From assembly GCF_003594875.1 (NCBI RefSeq), contig NZ_QZEY01000015.1, positions 126,001-190,000 on the forward strand: a stretch of DNA of 64,000 bases. The letters run 5' to 3'. A program made the position numbers and the translations under genes. Shown here one piece after another: positions 10,165 through 19,313 of the stretch. Under the pieces are notes generated by a model, which was given only the letters and a program-made list of their open reading frames with translations, was not told where the DNA came from and searched no databases. Every line of letters begins with the position of its first letter. Within the stretch, counting starts at the first letter, position 1. The DNA comes from Bailinhaonella thermotolerans. GTDB lineage: Bacteria > Actinomycetota > Actinomycetes > Streptosporangiales > Streptosporangiaceae.

Positions 10165-11220
10165 GTGAACCTCGACGAGCTGCTCGGTGAGTACCAAGAC
10201 CTGGAGCGCCGTCTCGCCGATCCCGCGGTCCACTCCGACCAGGCCCAGGCCCGCACGCTCGGGCGCCGCTACGCAGAGCTGACGCCGATCGTCCAGACCT
10301 ATCGCGAGCTGGAGCAGGTCGGCGAGGACCTGGAGACCGCCCAGGAGCTCTCCGGCGAGGACCCCGCGTTCGCGGCCGAGGCCGAAGAGCTGGCCGGGCG
10401 GCAGACGGCGCTGCGTGAGAAGCTGCAGCGGCTGCTGATCCCGCGCGATCCCAGCGACGACAAGGACGTGATCCTGGAGATCAAGGCGGGTGAGGGCGGC
10501 GAGGAGTCGGCCCTGTTCGCCGGCGACCTCCTGCGGATGTACCTCCGCTACGCCGAGCGCGTCGGCTGGAAGACCGAGATCCTCGACGGCCAGCAGTCCG
10601 ACCTGGGCGGATACAAGGACGTCACGGTCGCCGTGAAGTCCAAGGGCTCCCAGGAGGGGGTCTGGTCCCGGCTGAAGTACGAGGGCGGCGTGCACCGCGT
10701 GCAGCGCGTCCCCGTCACCGAGTCGCAGGGCCGCATCCACACCTCCGCCGCCGGCGTGCTGGTCACGCCCGAGGCCGAGGAGGTGGACGTGCAGATCGAC
10801 CCCAACGACCTGCGCATCGACGTCTTCCGCTCCTCGGGCCCCGGCGGCCAGAGCGTCAACACGACCGACTCGGCCGTCCGCATCACCCACCTGCCCACCG
10901 GCGTGGTGGTGAGCTGCCAGAACGAGAAGAGCCAGCTCCAGAACAAGGAGCAGGCCCTGCGCATCCTGCGCTCCCGCCTGCTGGCGATCGCGCAGGAGGA
11001 GGCCGACGCCGCGGCGGCCGCCGAGCGCAAGTCGCAGGTGCGCACCGTGGACCGCTCCGAACGCGTCCGCACCTACAACTTCCCGGAGAACCGCATCTCC
11101 GACCACCGTGTCGGCTACAAGGCCTACAACCTCGACCAGGTCATGGACGGCGACCTCAACGCCGTCATCCAGGCCCTGGTCGACGCCGACACGGCGGAGA
11201 AACTCGCCGCCCACGCCTGA
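10165..11220 (+). CDS. prfA: Peptide chain release factor 1
   Basis: Recognises UAA and UAG in the ribosomal A site and triggers peptide release. The 351-residue protein shows the RF1 anticodon tripeptide region ([17 protein letters not shown]) and the catalytic GGQ in [20 protein letters not shown] near residue 230. GTG start with GGAGACTTAGGA upstream. prmC starts one base after its stop, so the release factor and its own methyltransferase are coupled. Confidence 0.97.
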   Translation: MNLDELLGEYQDLERRLADPAVHSDQAQARTLGRRYAELTPIVQTYRELEQVGEDLETAQELSGEDPAFAAEAEELAGRQTALREKLQRLLIPRDPSDDKDVILEIKAGEGGEESALFAGDLLRMYLRYAERVGWKTEILDGQQSDLGGYKDVTVAVKSKGSQEGVWSRLKYEGGVHRVQRVPVTESQGRIHTSAAGVLVTPEAEEVDVQIDPNDLRIDVFRSSGPGGQSVNTTDSAVRITHLPTGVVVSCQNEKSQLQNKEQALRILRSRLLAIAQEEADAAAAAERKSQVRTVDRSERVRTYNFPENRISDHRVGYKAYNLDQVMDGDLNAVIQALVDADTAEKLAAHA

Positions 11221-11221
11221 C

Positions 11222-12076
11222 ATGAGCCTGCTGCTGGACGAGATCGCCCTGGCCACCGCCCGGTTGGCCGAGGCGGGCGTGCCCTCGCCGCGCACCGACG
11301 CCGAGGAGATCGCGGCGTACGTCCACAAGGTGCGCCGGAGCGAGCTGCACCGGGTGGCCGACGCCGACTTCGACGCCATGTTCTGGGCGTGCGTGGCCCG
11401 GCGCGAGGCGCGCGAGCCGCTGCAGCACATCACGGGCCGCGCGTACTTCCGCTACCTGGAGCTCGCGGTCGGCCCCGGCGTCTTCGTGCCCCGCCCTGAG
11501 ACCGAGGTCGTCGCCGGATGGGCCATCGAGCGGTTGCAGGAGATGGACGTCGCCGACCCCGTGGTCGTGGACCTCGGGACCGGCTCCGGCGCGATCGCGC
11601 TGTCGATCGCCCAGGAGGTCGGCCTGGCGCAGGTGCACGCCGTCGAGGTGGACCCCGACGCGTACGCCTGGGCCAAGCGCAACATCGTCGAGCACGGCCA
11701 GGGCCGGGTCTCGCTGCACCCGGAGGACCTGACCGACTGCCTCCAGGAGCTCAACGGCCAGGTCGACCTGGTCATCTCCAACCCGCCGTACATCCCGCCC
11801 GGTGCGATCCCGCGCGACCCCGAGGTGCGCGACTACGACCCGCACCGCGCGCTGTACGGCTCGGGCGACGACGGCCTCGACGAGGTCCGCGCCGTCGAGC
11901 GCACCGCCCGCCGCCTCCTGCGCCCCGGCGGCTGGGTCGTCGTCGAGCACGCCGACGAGCAGGGCTCCTCCGTCTACTGGCTCTTCCCCGAGGACAAGGG
12001 CTGGCGCGACGTCCGCAACCGCCGCGACCTGACCGACCGCGACCGCTTCGTGACCGCGCGCCTGGGCCAGGAGTGA
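11222..12076 (+). CDS. prmC: Release factor glutamine methyltransferase
   Basis: SAM-dependent enzyme that methylates the Gln of the GGQ motif in release factors. The 284-residue protein has the substrate-contact segment FVPRPETE near residue 90, the SAM-binding DLGTGSGAIALS near 117 and the catalytic SNPPYIPPG near 185, the diagnostic NPPY motif. ATG 11222 abuts prfA. The gene order prfA-prmC-tsaC is widespread in actinobacteria. Confidence 0.96.
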   Translation: MSLLLDEIALATARLAEAGVPSPRTDAEEIAAYVHKVRRSELHRVADADFDAMFWACVARREAREPLQHITGRAYFRYLELAVGPGVFVPRPETEVVAGWAIERLQEMDVADPVVVDLGTGSGAIALSIAQEVGLAQVHAVEVDPDAYAWAKRNIVEHGQGRVSLHPEDLTDCLQELNGQVDLVISNPPYIPPGAIPRDPEVRDYDPHRALYGSGDDGLDEVRAVERTARRLLRPGGWVVVEHADEQGSSVYWLFPEDKGWRDVRNRRDLTDRDRFVTARLGQE

Positions 12077-12175
12077 CCCCGTCCCGCCCCCGTCGGGGTG
12101 ACCGGCGGGGATGATCCTCCGTGGCGGATGGGAGCCGGGGTGCCGGGGCTCGCAGGCTCTGGGAGGATGGGACGC

Positions 12176-12826
12176 GTGAGCCGACGTTTCGACTGTTCCG
12201 ACCCCGCGCAGCGCGCTGAGGGGCTTGAGGAGGCCGCCGCGGCGTTGCGGCGGCAGGAGCTGGTGGTGCTGCCGACCGACACGGTGTACGGCATCGGCGC
12301 CGACGCGTTCACGCACGCGGCGGTGGCCAAGCTGCTGGAGGCCAAGGGGCGCGGGCGCGACATGCCCTCGCCCGTGCTCGTGGGCACCGTGCGCGCCGCG
12401 CAGGCCCTGGTCGAGGACCTGGGGACCTACGGCCAGGACCTCATCGACACCTTCTGGCCGGGCGCGCTCACGCTCGTCGTGCGCGCCAACCGCGCCCTGA
12501 TGTGGGACCTGGGCGAGACCAAGGGCACCGTGGCCCTGCGCATGCCGCTGCACCCGGTCGCGCTCGACCTCCTCAAGGAGATCGGGCCGATGGCCGTCAG
12601 CAGCGCCAACCGCTCCGGCTCGCCGCCGGCCGCCACCGCCGCCGAGGCCGAGGAGCAGCTCGGCGACGCCGTGTCGGTCTACCTCGACGGCGGCAAGAGC
12701 AACGACCTCACGCCCTCGACGATCGTGGACCTGACGACCCCGGTGCCCCGGCTCCTGCGGGCGGGCGCGATCCCGGTGGAGAAGATCCGCCGAGTGGTCG
12801 GCTTCGTCGCGACCTCCGACGAATAA
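12176..12826 (+). CDS. tsaC: Threonylcarbamoyl-AMP synthase (Sua5/YwlC/TsaC)
   Basis: Makes threonylcarbamoyl-AMP from threonine, bicarbonate and ATP for the t6A37 modification of ANN-decoding tRNAs. YrdC-fold motifs are LVVLPTDTVYGIGADAF near residue 30, KGRGRDMPSPVLVG, SSANRSGSPPA near 145 and the C-terminal STIVDLT. The 216-residue form lacks the extra Sua5 domain. GTG 12176 is chosen because GGGAGG lies about 9 nt upstream; the in-frame ATG at 12167 would sit directly against it. A terminator follows 12 nt after the stop. Confidence 0.94.
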   Translation: MSRRFDCSDPAQRAEGLEEAAAALRRQELVVLPTDTVYGIGADAFTHAAVAKLLEAKGRGRDMPSPVLVGTVRAAQALVEDLGTYGQDLIDTFWPGALTLVVRANRALMWDLGETKGTVALRMPLHPVALDLLKEIGPMAVSSANRSGSPPAATAAEAEEQLGDAVSVYLDGGKSNDLTPSTIVDLTTPVPRLLRAGAIPVEKIRRVVGFVATSDE

Positions 12827-12838
12827 GCGCCATACGCG

Positions 12839-12860
12839 CCCGCGAATGCTTGTTCGCGGG
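12839..12860 (+). terminator. Intrinsic terminator of the prfA-prmC-tsaC unit
   Basis: Perfect 8-bp inverted repeat CCCGCGAA and TTCGCGGG with a 6-nt loop, followed by T-rich ACCGTTTCCCCCTTTT. Confidence 0.8.
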
Positions 12861-13107
12861 ACCGTTTCCCCCTTTTCGGGATGGCTTTTTGCCGGGCGCC
12901 GCCCGCCGCGCGGCGTTTCCGGGGACACGCGCCGGAGCCGGAAGTCGCAGGTCGTGGGGCTGGGAAGAGGTCGGTGACACTTAACCATCAAATTCCCCTA
13001 TAGCCACTTATATCTACGATCGAGACTTTCGGCTCGGCGTTGTGTACGGTGAATGGGCCGGACGGGCCGTGACGTCGGTCCTGGTTCTGCCGTCTTCGGA
13101 GACGCCC

Positions 13108-15099
13108 ATGGGCAAGATCCAAGGTATGGACCCCAAGCTGGTCCGCGAGATGCTGCGTGAGATCAAGCAGGCGGCGGGCGACATGCGGTCGCTCGAAGGG
13201 CGCATAACCCAGATGCTGGGGAGCGCCGGGGTCTCCGCGAGGACCTCCCACCGGCCGGGCCAGGTGGCGGAGCAGGCGAACGGCCTGATCGCCGACGTCA
13301 CCGCGCGGCTGTCCGTCCTGGAGAAGGAGGAACGGCAGCGGCTCGCCCAGCGCGGCGCCCCGGGCGACCTCGCGGGAGGCGAGGGCGGCCAGGGCGGGTC
13401 CGGATCGGGCGCGACGCCGCGCCAGCCGGCCGACGACGCGCTCCCGAAGCAGCCGCCCAGGAGCGACGACGTGAGCGGCGGGGCCAAGGCCTCCGAGCGC
13501 GAATCCGGCCAGGGCGGCTCGGACCGCTCGGGCGGGGGCGCGTCGCGGGGTCCCGGCGACGACCCGCCGCGCGCTCCGGAACGGCCGCGCGACGAGACGC
13601 CCGGCCGGCCGGGCGAGGGGAGCCCCGGCGACCCGGGCAAGCCCGGGGGACAGCAGCCGGAACGGCCGAACGACGAGGTCCCCCGCCAGCCGGGCGGCGG
13701 TAACCCCCAGGTCCCCGAGAAGCCCGGGGACGGCGTGTGCGACAACACCCCGGGCACGCCCGGCCAGCCGCGCGAGGACGCCCCCCGCGCGCCGGACCGG
13801 CCCGAGGGCGGCGCCCAGCTCCCGGAGAGGCCTCGCGGGGAGACGCCCTCCGAGCCGGGGACGCCGGGCAACCCGTCGCCGCCGCGCCACGAGGTGCCCG
13901 GTGGCGGGGGCATCGCGGGCCCCGGCGGTTGCGACCTGCCCTCGGGCCAGAACCCGGCCCAGCCGCCCCAGAGCCCCGCGCAGCCCCCGCAGAGCCCGGC
14001 CCCGCCCCAGGGCGGGACCCCGGCCCCCGGCCCGCAGCCCGGCGAGCCCCGCCCCATGGAGCCGGCCCCGGCGAACCCCCCTGCGGGCGCCCCGAACCCG
14101 TACGGCCAGGTCCCGGACCAGCCCCCCGGCGGGCAGCCGCGCGCCGACCAGCCCCCGCCGGAGCAGCCGCCCAAGGGGCAGCCTCCCGCCGAGCAGGGGC
14201 CGCGGGGACAGGGCGTCGATCACCTGCCGCCGGGCTCGCGGCGCATCGACGTGGACGGCGACGGCGACTTCGACGTGCTGCAGATCCCGCTCAAGCCGGT
14301 GACCCCGGAGGAGCTCCTGGACAAGTTCCAGAACCCTCCGCCCAACGCCCAGCCGCGCGAGATGCCCGGCGTCACCGTGCCCAAGGGCGAGTGGGGCACC
14401 GGCGAGTGGGTGCCCAGGGAGCCGACCCCCGACGGGCCGCCCGGCCAGATCGAGCCCAACCCGCCGGCCAAGCCCATCGAGCCCCCGCCCGGCATCCCCG
14501 ACCAGATCCCCCCGGCCGACGACTCGGGCGGCGGGGGTGCCGGTCCCCGTCCCGGCGCGGTCACCGCGGCCTCCTACGACCCCGCCCCGTCGTCCGACGC
14601 CGGACCGGCGCGCGAGCCGTACACCCCGGCGGCGTACGGCGGGAACGGCGACCACCGGTTCGGCGTGACGCTGCCGCCCGGCACGGAGGGGTTCGGGCGT
14701 GAGTTGCCGCCGTACGACCTGCCGGGTCAGGCGGAGCCGCATCCCCCGAGGTCCGGCGGCCCGCACGTGGAGCCGATGACCGGCCGCGAGCCGTACGGCG
14801 AGCCGATGACCGGCCGCGAGCCGTACGGCGACGCGATGGCGGGCCGCGAGCCGTACGGCGACCCGCGCGGCGGGCCCGAGGCGTACGGCGAGGCGCGGGG
14901 CGGGCGTGAGCCGTACGCGCCGGAGGCGTACGGCCAGGGCCGGGACGACAGGTTCGGGGTGTCGCTGCCGCCGGGCACGGAGGGGTTCGGGCGTGAGCTG
15001 CCGCCGTACGACCTGCCGGGTCAGGCGGAGCCGCATCCCCCGAGGTCCGGCGGCCCGCACGTGGAGCCGATGAACGATGGTGAGGAGGGCCGCTCGTGA
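13108..15099 (+). CDS. Proline-rich repeat protein with N-terminal helical domain
   Basis: Function unknown. The 663-residue protein has three parts. Residues 1-75 are two predicted amphipathic helices split by a short turn (start MGKIQGMDPKLVREML). A Pro/Gly/Gln-rich disordered stretch (about 85-370) follows. The C-terminal half has a conserved-looking island RIDVDGDGDFDVLQIPL (Asp-rich, calcium-loop-like) and then tandem REPYG units and two 43-residue copies beginning RFGV. No signal peptide or membrane segment is seen. ATG 13108 has CGGAG 8 nt upstream. Its stop overlaps the GTG of the next gene. The helical start and the WxxP-type partner suggest a type VII (ESX)-like secreted pair, which is inference. 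Confidence 0.75.
   Translation: MGKIQGMDPKLVREMLREIKQAAGDMRSLEGRITQMLGSAGVSARTSHRPGQVAEQANGLIADVTARLSVLEKEERQRLAQRGAPGDLAGGEGGQGGSGSGATPRQPADDALPKQPPRSDDVSGGAKASERESGQGGSDRSGGGASRGPGDDPPRAPERPRDETPGRPGEGSPGDPGKPGGQQPERPNDEVPRQPGGGNPQVPEKPGDGVCDNTPGTPGQPREDAPRAPDRPEGGAQLPERPRGETPSEPGTPGNPSPPRHEVPGGGGIAGPGGCDLPSGQNPAQPPQSPAQPPQSPAPPQGGTPAPGPQPGEPRPMEPAPANPPAGAPNPYGQVPDQPPGGQPRADQPPPEQPPKGQPPAEQGPRGQGVDHLPPGSRRIDVDGDGDFDVLQIPLKPVTPEELLDKFQNPPPNAQPREMPGVTVPKGEWGTGEWVPREPTPDGPPGQIEPNPPAKPIEPPPGIPDQIPPADDSGGGGAGPRPGAVTAASYDPAPSSDAGPAREPYTPAAYGGNGDHRFGVTLPPGTEGFGRELPPYDLPGQAEPHPPRSGGPHVEPMTGREPYGEPMTGREPYGDAMAGREPYGDPRGGPEAYGEARGGREPYAPEAYGQGRDDRFGVSLPPGTEGFGRELPPYDLPGQAEPHPPRSGGPHVEPMNDGEEGRS
14650..15073 (+). 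repeat. 130-bp direct repeat inside the proline-rich gene
   Basis: Bases 14650-14779 and 14944-15073 are the same length and nearly identical; differences are concentrated in the first 35 bases. Each codes for RFGV-LPPGTEGFGRELPP and the following 25 residues up to HVEPM. Between them lie four REPYG or related units built on the word GAGCCGTACGGC. This is a recent in-frame duplication. Confidence 0.9.
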
Positions 15100-15494
15100 G
15101 CCGTGCTTTCGATGATCCGCCGGCGCCCCGGCCGATGCAGCCGGGCGAAACGCCGCCCGCGGCGAGCGCGACCGACCACCTGGTCCCGGGAGGCGGCGGG
15201 CCGCAGTGGGTCTTCAACCCCGAGTACCAGCGGCTCGTGGAGCTCTGGAACGACGTCCTCCCGATGCTGGAGGAGCTGACCAAGGTGCTCGACAAGCCCT
15301 ACGCCAAGGCGCGGAGCAGGGACGTCTGGGACGCCCCGGTCGCCGACCGCCACGTGCAGGACATGGGGGAGTGGCGCAAGCGCCTGGAGGCCTACCGGTC
15401 CGCCGTGCTGGCCGCGATCAGTGAGAAGGCGGCCGAGACCCCGCGCTGGATCCCGGCCGGCCGCTCAGCGGTTCCGTCACTGCTGCCCCGTTAG
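15096..15494 (+). CDS. Small WxxP-type helical partner protein
   Basis: Function unknown. The 132-residue protein has a disordered Pro-rich first 30 residues and then a helical part. It includes FNPEYQRLVELWNDVL, then a VWDAPVADRHVQDMGEWRKRLEAY segment that resembles the W-x-x-P-x-A-x-R turn of actinobacterial WXG-like proteins. The GTG start overlaps the stop of the upstream repeat protein (GTGA), so both are made together. Its TAG and the TAA of the convergent gene share bases at 15491-15494. A role as binding partner or co-secreted protein of the upstream product is inferred from coupling only. Confidence 0.7.
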   Translation: MSRAFDDPPAPRPMQPGETPPAASATDHLVPGGGGPQWVFNPEYQRLVELWNDVLPMLEELTKVLDKPYAKARSRDVWDAPVADRHVQDMGEWRKRLEAYRSAVLAAISEKAAETPRWIPAGRSAVPSLLPR

Positions 15495-16069
15495 CGGGCC
15501 TGGAGGGCGTCCAGGGCCACGGCCATCGCGATGATCACGCGGCGGTCGAGGTTGGGGTCGGCGATGTCCACGACGTACCGGTCGCGCAGGCCCCACTTCT
15601 TCTCCACGGAGAAGGCGTTGTGCCCGTTCGCGCCGAAGTCGAAGTGGTACGGCAGCCAGGACAGCGAGTCCACGAAGCGGCGCAGGATCGCCACCAGCGG
15701 GCTCCGCTCGGTGCCGGTGAGCGTCGGGATGCCGGGGGCGTCCAGGTGCCAGGTGGACTTGAGCAGCGACGCCGCGAAGTCCTTCTTGAAGTAGCCGATC
15801 GGCTGGCCCTGGTGGTCGACGACGTCGTACCCACTGCCTAGGTCGATGACCTGGCGCGCCTTGAAGCCGGCGAGGACGTACTGCTTGGTGTCGTCGGTGA
15901 AGAGCGTGACCTGCTCCTTGAACGCCAGCCGCTTCTGTTCGACGAAGGCGACCATCGGGCCCTCGGAGCCGTCCGGGGCCTCCAGGTGGACGACGTACCG
16001 GTTCTGCATCATCGTGATCTTCTGCCGGACGAGGAGGCGGCGCGCCGACTGAAGCTGCTGGAAGTTCAC
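15491..16069 (-). CDS. LURP-one-related / scramblase-fold protein
   Basis: Belongs by sequence pattern to the LURP-one-related (Tubby C-terminal-like) proteins, a 12-stranded barrel fold related to phospholipid scramblases; the bacterial role is unknown. Visible features are a cytoplasmic-looking beta-rich chain with paired repeats (TDDTKQYVLAGFK, GQPIGYFKKDF) and the family-like C-terminal DRYVVDI-DPNLDRRVIIAMAVALDAL. The GTG at 16069 is preferred because GGAG lies 6 nt upstream; a TTG at 16081 is in frame. It is convergent with the previous gene and divergent from glyA. Confidence 0.75.
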   Translation of the reverse strand: MNFQQLQSARRLLVRQKITMMQNRYVVHLEAPDGSEGPMVAFVEQKRLAFKEQVTLFTDDTKQYVLAGFKARQVIDLGSGYDVVDHQGQPIGYFKKDFAASLLKSTWHLDAPGIPTLTGTERSPLVAILRRFVDSLSWLPYHFDFGANGHNAFSVEKKWGLRDRYVVDIADPNLDRRVIIAMAVALDALQAR

Positions 16070-16205
16070 TACCTTCTCCAAATGCCAGATTGGGGGATCC
16101 GGTTACTTTAGGGGAGGTCACGGGCGTCTCGCCGGACAATGAGATCGCAAAGCCGGGAACGACACACCTACAGTGGGGGCACGCGGTCGCGAGGATGTGA
16201 AGGCC

Positions 16206-17471
16206 ATGCGCTCCGTCCCGTACTACGGTCCCGACTTCGAGGCCCTGCTCGCCCAGGACCCCGAGGTCGCCGGCGTGCTGCTCGACGAGCTCGACCGGCT
16301 GCGCGGCGGCCTCCAGCTCATCGCGAGCGAGAACCTCGCCTCCCCGGCCGTGCTCGCCGCCCTCGGCTCCACCCTCACGAACAAGTACGCCGAGGGGTAC
16401 CCCGGCCGCCGGTACTACGGCGGCTGCGAGGTCGTGGACCGCGCGGAGAACCTCGCCATCGAGCGCGCCCGGCGGCTGTTCGGCGCCGACCACGTGAACG
16501 TGCAGCCCCACTCCGGCGCGTCGGCCAACCTCGCGGCCTACGCCGCGCTGCTCCAGCCCGGCGACACCGTGCTCGCGATGGCGCTGCCCCACGGCGGGCA
16601 CCTCACCCACGGCTCGCGCGTGAACTTCTCCGGCCGCTGGTTCGACGTCGTGTCGTACGGCGTGCGCCGCGACGACGAGCTGATCGACCTCGACGAGGTG
16701 CGGCGGCTGGCGGTCCGGCACCGGCCCAAGATGATCATCTGCGGGGCCACCGCCTACCCCCGGCTGATCGACTACGCGGTGTTCCGGGGCGTCGCCGACG
16801 AGGTGGGCGCGTGGCTGCTGGTGGACGCCGCGCACACGATCGGCCTGGTCGCCGGGGGAGCGATGCCCTCGCCCGTGCCGTACGCCGACGTCGTCACGTT
16901 CACCACGCACAAGGCGCTGCGCGGGCCGCGCGGCGGCGGCATCCTGTGCACCGACGAGCTGGCCGCCAAGATCGACCGCGCGGTGTTCCCGTTCGTGCAG
17001 GGCGGCCCGCTCATGCACGTCATCGCGGCCAAGGCGGTGGCGTTCGGCGAGGCGGCGCGCCCGGAGTTCCGCCGGTACGCCGAGGGAGTGGTGGCGAACG
17101 CGCGCGCCCTCACCGAGCACCTGTCCGCCGAGGGGATGCGCCCGGTCTCCGGCGGCACCGACACCCACCTGGCCCTGATCGACCTGCGCCCCCTCGGCGT
17201 GACCGGGGCGGAGGCCGAGGCCCGCTGCGGCGAGGCGGGCATCACCCTCAACAAGAACGCCATCCCCTACGACCCCGAGCCCCCGGCCGTGGCCTCCGGG
17301 ATCCGCCTGGGCACGCCCTGCGTGACCACGCAGGGCATGGGCCCCGCGGAGATGCGGACCGTGGCGGAGCTGGTCGCGCGCGCCGTGTGGAATCCCGGGC
17401 CCGGCGTGGCGGCGGCCGTACGCGATCTCGTGACGCGTTTCCCCGCGTACCCCGGGGAGGGTGCACACTAG
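16206..17471 (+). CDS. glyA: Serine hydroxymethyltransferase paralogue
   Basis: PLP enzyme interconverting serine plus tetrahydrofolate with glycine plus methylene-tetrahydrofolate. The 421-residue protein has the [13 protein letters not shown] segment, the PLP lysine in [12 protein letters not shown] near residue 240, the Asp of VDAAH and the C-terminal [13 protein letters not shown]. Active-site segments differ slightly from the standard enzyme ([11 protein letters not shown] for [17 protein letters not shown] for AH-AGLVAGG). It resembles the second SHMT copy kept between tsaC and wecA in Streptomyces, so housekeeping activity may be encoded elsewhere. Start ATG 16206; GTG 16197 is an alternative. 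Confidence 0.88.
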   Translation: MRSVPYYGPDFEALLAQDPEVAGVLLDELDRLRGGLQLIASENLASPAVLAALGSTLTNKYAEGYPGRRYYGGCEVVDRAENLAIERARRLFGADHVNVQPHSGASANLAAYAALLQPGDTVLAMALPHGGHLTHGSRVNFSGRWFDVVSYGVRRDDELIDLDEVRRLAVRHRPKMIICGATAYPRLIDYAVFRGVADEVGAWLLVDAAHTIGLVAGGAMPSPVPYADVVTFTTHKALRGPRGGGILCTDELAAKIDRAVFPFVQGGPLMHVIAAKAVAFGEAARPEFRRYAEGVVANARALTEHLSAEGMRPVSGGTDTHLALIDLRPLGVTGAEAEARCGEAGITLNKNAIPYDPEPPAVASGIRLGTPCVTTQGMGPAEMRTVAELVARAVWNPGPGVAAAVRDLVTRFPAYPGEGAH

Positions 17472-17475
17472 TCGG

Positions 17476-18660
17476 GTGCGGGAATACGTACTCGCGGCGC
17501 TCGTGGCGGCGGCGGTCACCTATCTGCTGGTGCCGGTCGTCCGCATGCTCGCGATACGTCTCGGGGTGATCGCCGAGATCCGCGACCGCGACGTGCACGC
17601 GGTGCCCATCCCGCGCCTGGGCGGCCTGGCGATGTTCGGCGGGCTCTGCGCCGGCGTGCTCGTCGCCTCCAAGCTGCCCTACCTGAGCATGAACGTCTTC
17701 GAGGACACCCGCACCGCCTACGCGCTGCTGCTCGCGTGCGCCCTGATCGTGGTGACCGGCTTCCTCGACGACTGGTGGGAGATGGACGCCCTGCTCAAGG
17801 CCGGGGGCCAGGTCGGCGCCGCCGGCATCCTGGTCTGGGGCGGGTTCACGCTCAACTGGCTGCCGCTGCCCAACGGCTCGTCGTACGGCCTGGACGTCAA
17901 CCTCGGCGCGGTCATGACGGTGCTCGTGGTCGTGGTGACGATCAACGCGGTCAACTTCGTGGACGGGCTCGACGGCCTGGCGGCCGGGATCGTGGGCATC
18001 GCGGCGCTGGGGACGCTGCTCTACGCGTACGTGCTGGCGATGAAGGTCGGCAGCCCCCGGCAGACCGCCGCGCTGATGATCAGCGCGGTGCTGATCGGCA
18101 TCTGCGCGGGATTCCTGCCGCACAACTTCCATCCGGCGCGCATCTTCATGGGCGACACGGGCTCGATGCTCATCGGCCTGCTGCTCGCCGCGTCGATGAT
18201 CAAGCTGACCGAGATCGACGTGGAGCTGCTGAGCGGCTCGGAGATCAACCGCTATCCGGTGATCCTGCCGCTGCTGCTGCCGGTCGCCGTGCTGATCATC
18301 CCGCTGGTGGACCTCATCATGGCCGTCGTCCGGCGCACGTCGCTGGGGCGTTCGCCGTTCGCGCCCGACAAGAAGCACCTGCACCACCGGCTGCTGGAGA
18401 TCGGGCACTCCCAGCGGCGCACCGTGCTGATCATGTACCTCTGGGCGGCGGTCTTCTCGTCCACGCTCGTGTCGCTGTCACTGGTGCGCTCCCCGCTGAT
18501 CACGTTGCTGATGACCAGCGTCCTGGCCGTCGGCGTGCTGGCGCTCATGGCGATCCTGCGGCTGCGTGGCCGCGGCGCCCACGCGGACCTTGCATCAGGG
18601 TCCGGCGACGGGGCAGACTCCCAGTCCAGGAGAGCGCGCCGGGAGAGATCCCGGCTCTGA
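17476..18660 (+). CDS. wecA: Polyprenyl-phosphate GlcNAc-1-phosphate transferase
   Basis: Integral membrane enzyme that moves GlcNAc-1-phosphate from UDP-GlcNAc to decaprenyl phosphate, starting cell-wall linkage-unit or polymer synthesis. About eleven hydrophobic helices are seen in 394 residues. MraY/WecA family motifs are GFLDDWWEMDAL near residue 95, NAVNFVDGLDGLAAG near 160, FMGDTGS near 220 and KKHLHHRLLEIGH near 300. GTG 17476 is chosen from the typical MREYVLAALV start; it lies 5 nt after the glyA stop. It is the last gene before the atp operon, as in related genomes. Confidence 0.93.
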   Translation: MREYVLAALVAAAVTYLLVPVVRMLAIRLGVIAEIRDRDVHAVPIPRLGGLAMFGGLCAGVLVASKLPYLSMNVFEDTRTAYALLLACALIVVTGFLDDWWEMDALLKAGGQVGAAGILVWGGFTLNWLPLPNGSSYGLDVNLGAVMTVLVVVVTINAVNFVDGLDGLAAGIVGIAALGTLLYAYVLAMKVGSPRQTAALMISAVLIGICAGFLPHNFHPARIFMGDTGSMLIGLLLAASMIKLTEIDVELLSGSEINRYPVILPLLLPVAVLIIPLVDLIMAVVRRTSLGRSPFAPDKKHLHHRLLEIGHSQRRTVLIMYLWAAVFSSTLVSLSLVRSPLITLLMTSVLAVGVLALMAILRLRGRGAHADLASGSGDGADSQSRRARRERSRL

Positions 18661-18857
18661 CGTCCCGCCGCTGGGGCTCGTGTCGCCGCAGGTCAGAGCC
18701 CGCTTATCGATCTTGGTACGGCGGCGCGCGGCGACTCGACGGAGATCTTCAAGGTATGTTCACTAAGGACGAAACCGCAGGTAAAGACATATGTCTCTGA
18801 GCTTGTGATAGTATTCACAAGCGTAGAGCAAAGTTCGATTTGACTCCCGGAGCGCCG
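18661..18857 (+). promoter_or_regulatory. atp operon control region with two palindromes
   Basis: An AT-richer stretch between wecA and atpI. TGTGATAGTATTCACA at 18804-18819 fits the TGTGA-N6-TCACA site of CRP/GlxR-type regulators exactly, and the symmetry extends to GCT and AGC on the flanks (18801-18822). Eleven bases upstream of that core is a perfect 12-bp palindrome AGACATATGTCT (18785-18796). Promoter elements are ambiguous: TTCACT-17-TAAAGA (18759-18787) and TTGTGA-15-TAGAGC (18803-18829) are both possible. GlxR control of atp genes is established in Corynebacterium; here it is inferred. Confidence 0.65.
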
Positions 18858-19313
18858 ATGCAGGCCAACGACGTGCGAATCCTTCGCAACGCCGCAATCC
18901 CCACCGGCGCGGTCGGCGTGATCGCCGCCCTCGTCTCCTGGATGCTCGCCGGATACAAGGGCGCCCTCGGCGCCGGCATCGGCATCCTCGTCGTGATGCT
19001 CTTCTTCACGATCAGCCTCGTCGCCGTGACCTACGCCGGCCGCATCTCGCCCGCGATGATGGCGGCCGCCGCGCTGACCACCTACATCGTGAAGATCGTC
19101 GGCCTCGGCCTGCTCGCGGCCTCCTTCGCCGACACCACGCTGTGGGCCCCCGCCGCGCTCGGCTGGGCCGTCATCGCCGGTACCCTCGTGTGGACCATGG
19201 CCGAGGCCATCGGGTTCATGAAGTCGAAGCGGACCATCCTCGAGGGCGGCCCCGAGTCGCTGCCCGAGTGGGCGCGCAAGGCCGCGCAGGCCAAGGGGGC
19301 CCAATATGACTAG
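18858..19313 (+). CDS. atpI: ATP synthase protein I-like membrane protein
   Basis: Small membrane protein thought to assist c-ring or a-subunit assembly of the F1Fo ATP synthase. The 151 residues contain four hydrophobic helices (about 15-35, 40-62, 68-90 and 98-120) and a charged C-terminal tail. ATG 18858 has CCGGAG 6 nt upstream; an in-frame TTG lies at 18840. It is the first gene of the atp operon. Sequence conservation in this family is low, so the assignment rests largely on position and topology. Confidence 0.82.
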   Translation: MQANDVRILRNAAIPTGAVGVIAALVSWMLAGYKGALGAGIGILVVMLFFTISLVAVTYAGRISPAMMAAAALTTYIVKIVGLGLLAASFADTTLWAPAALGWAVIAGTLVWTMAEAIGFMKSKRTILEGGPESLPEWARKAAQAKGAQYD

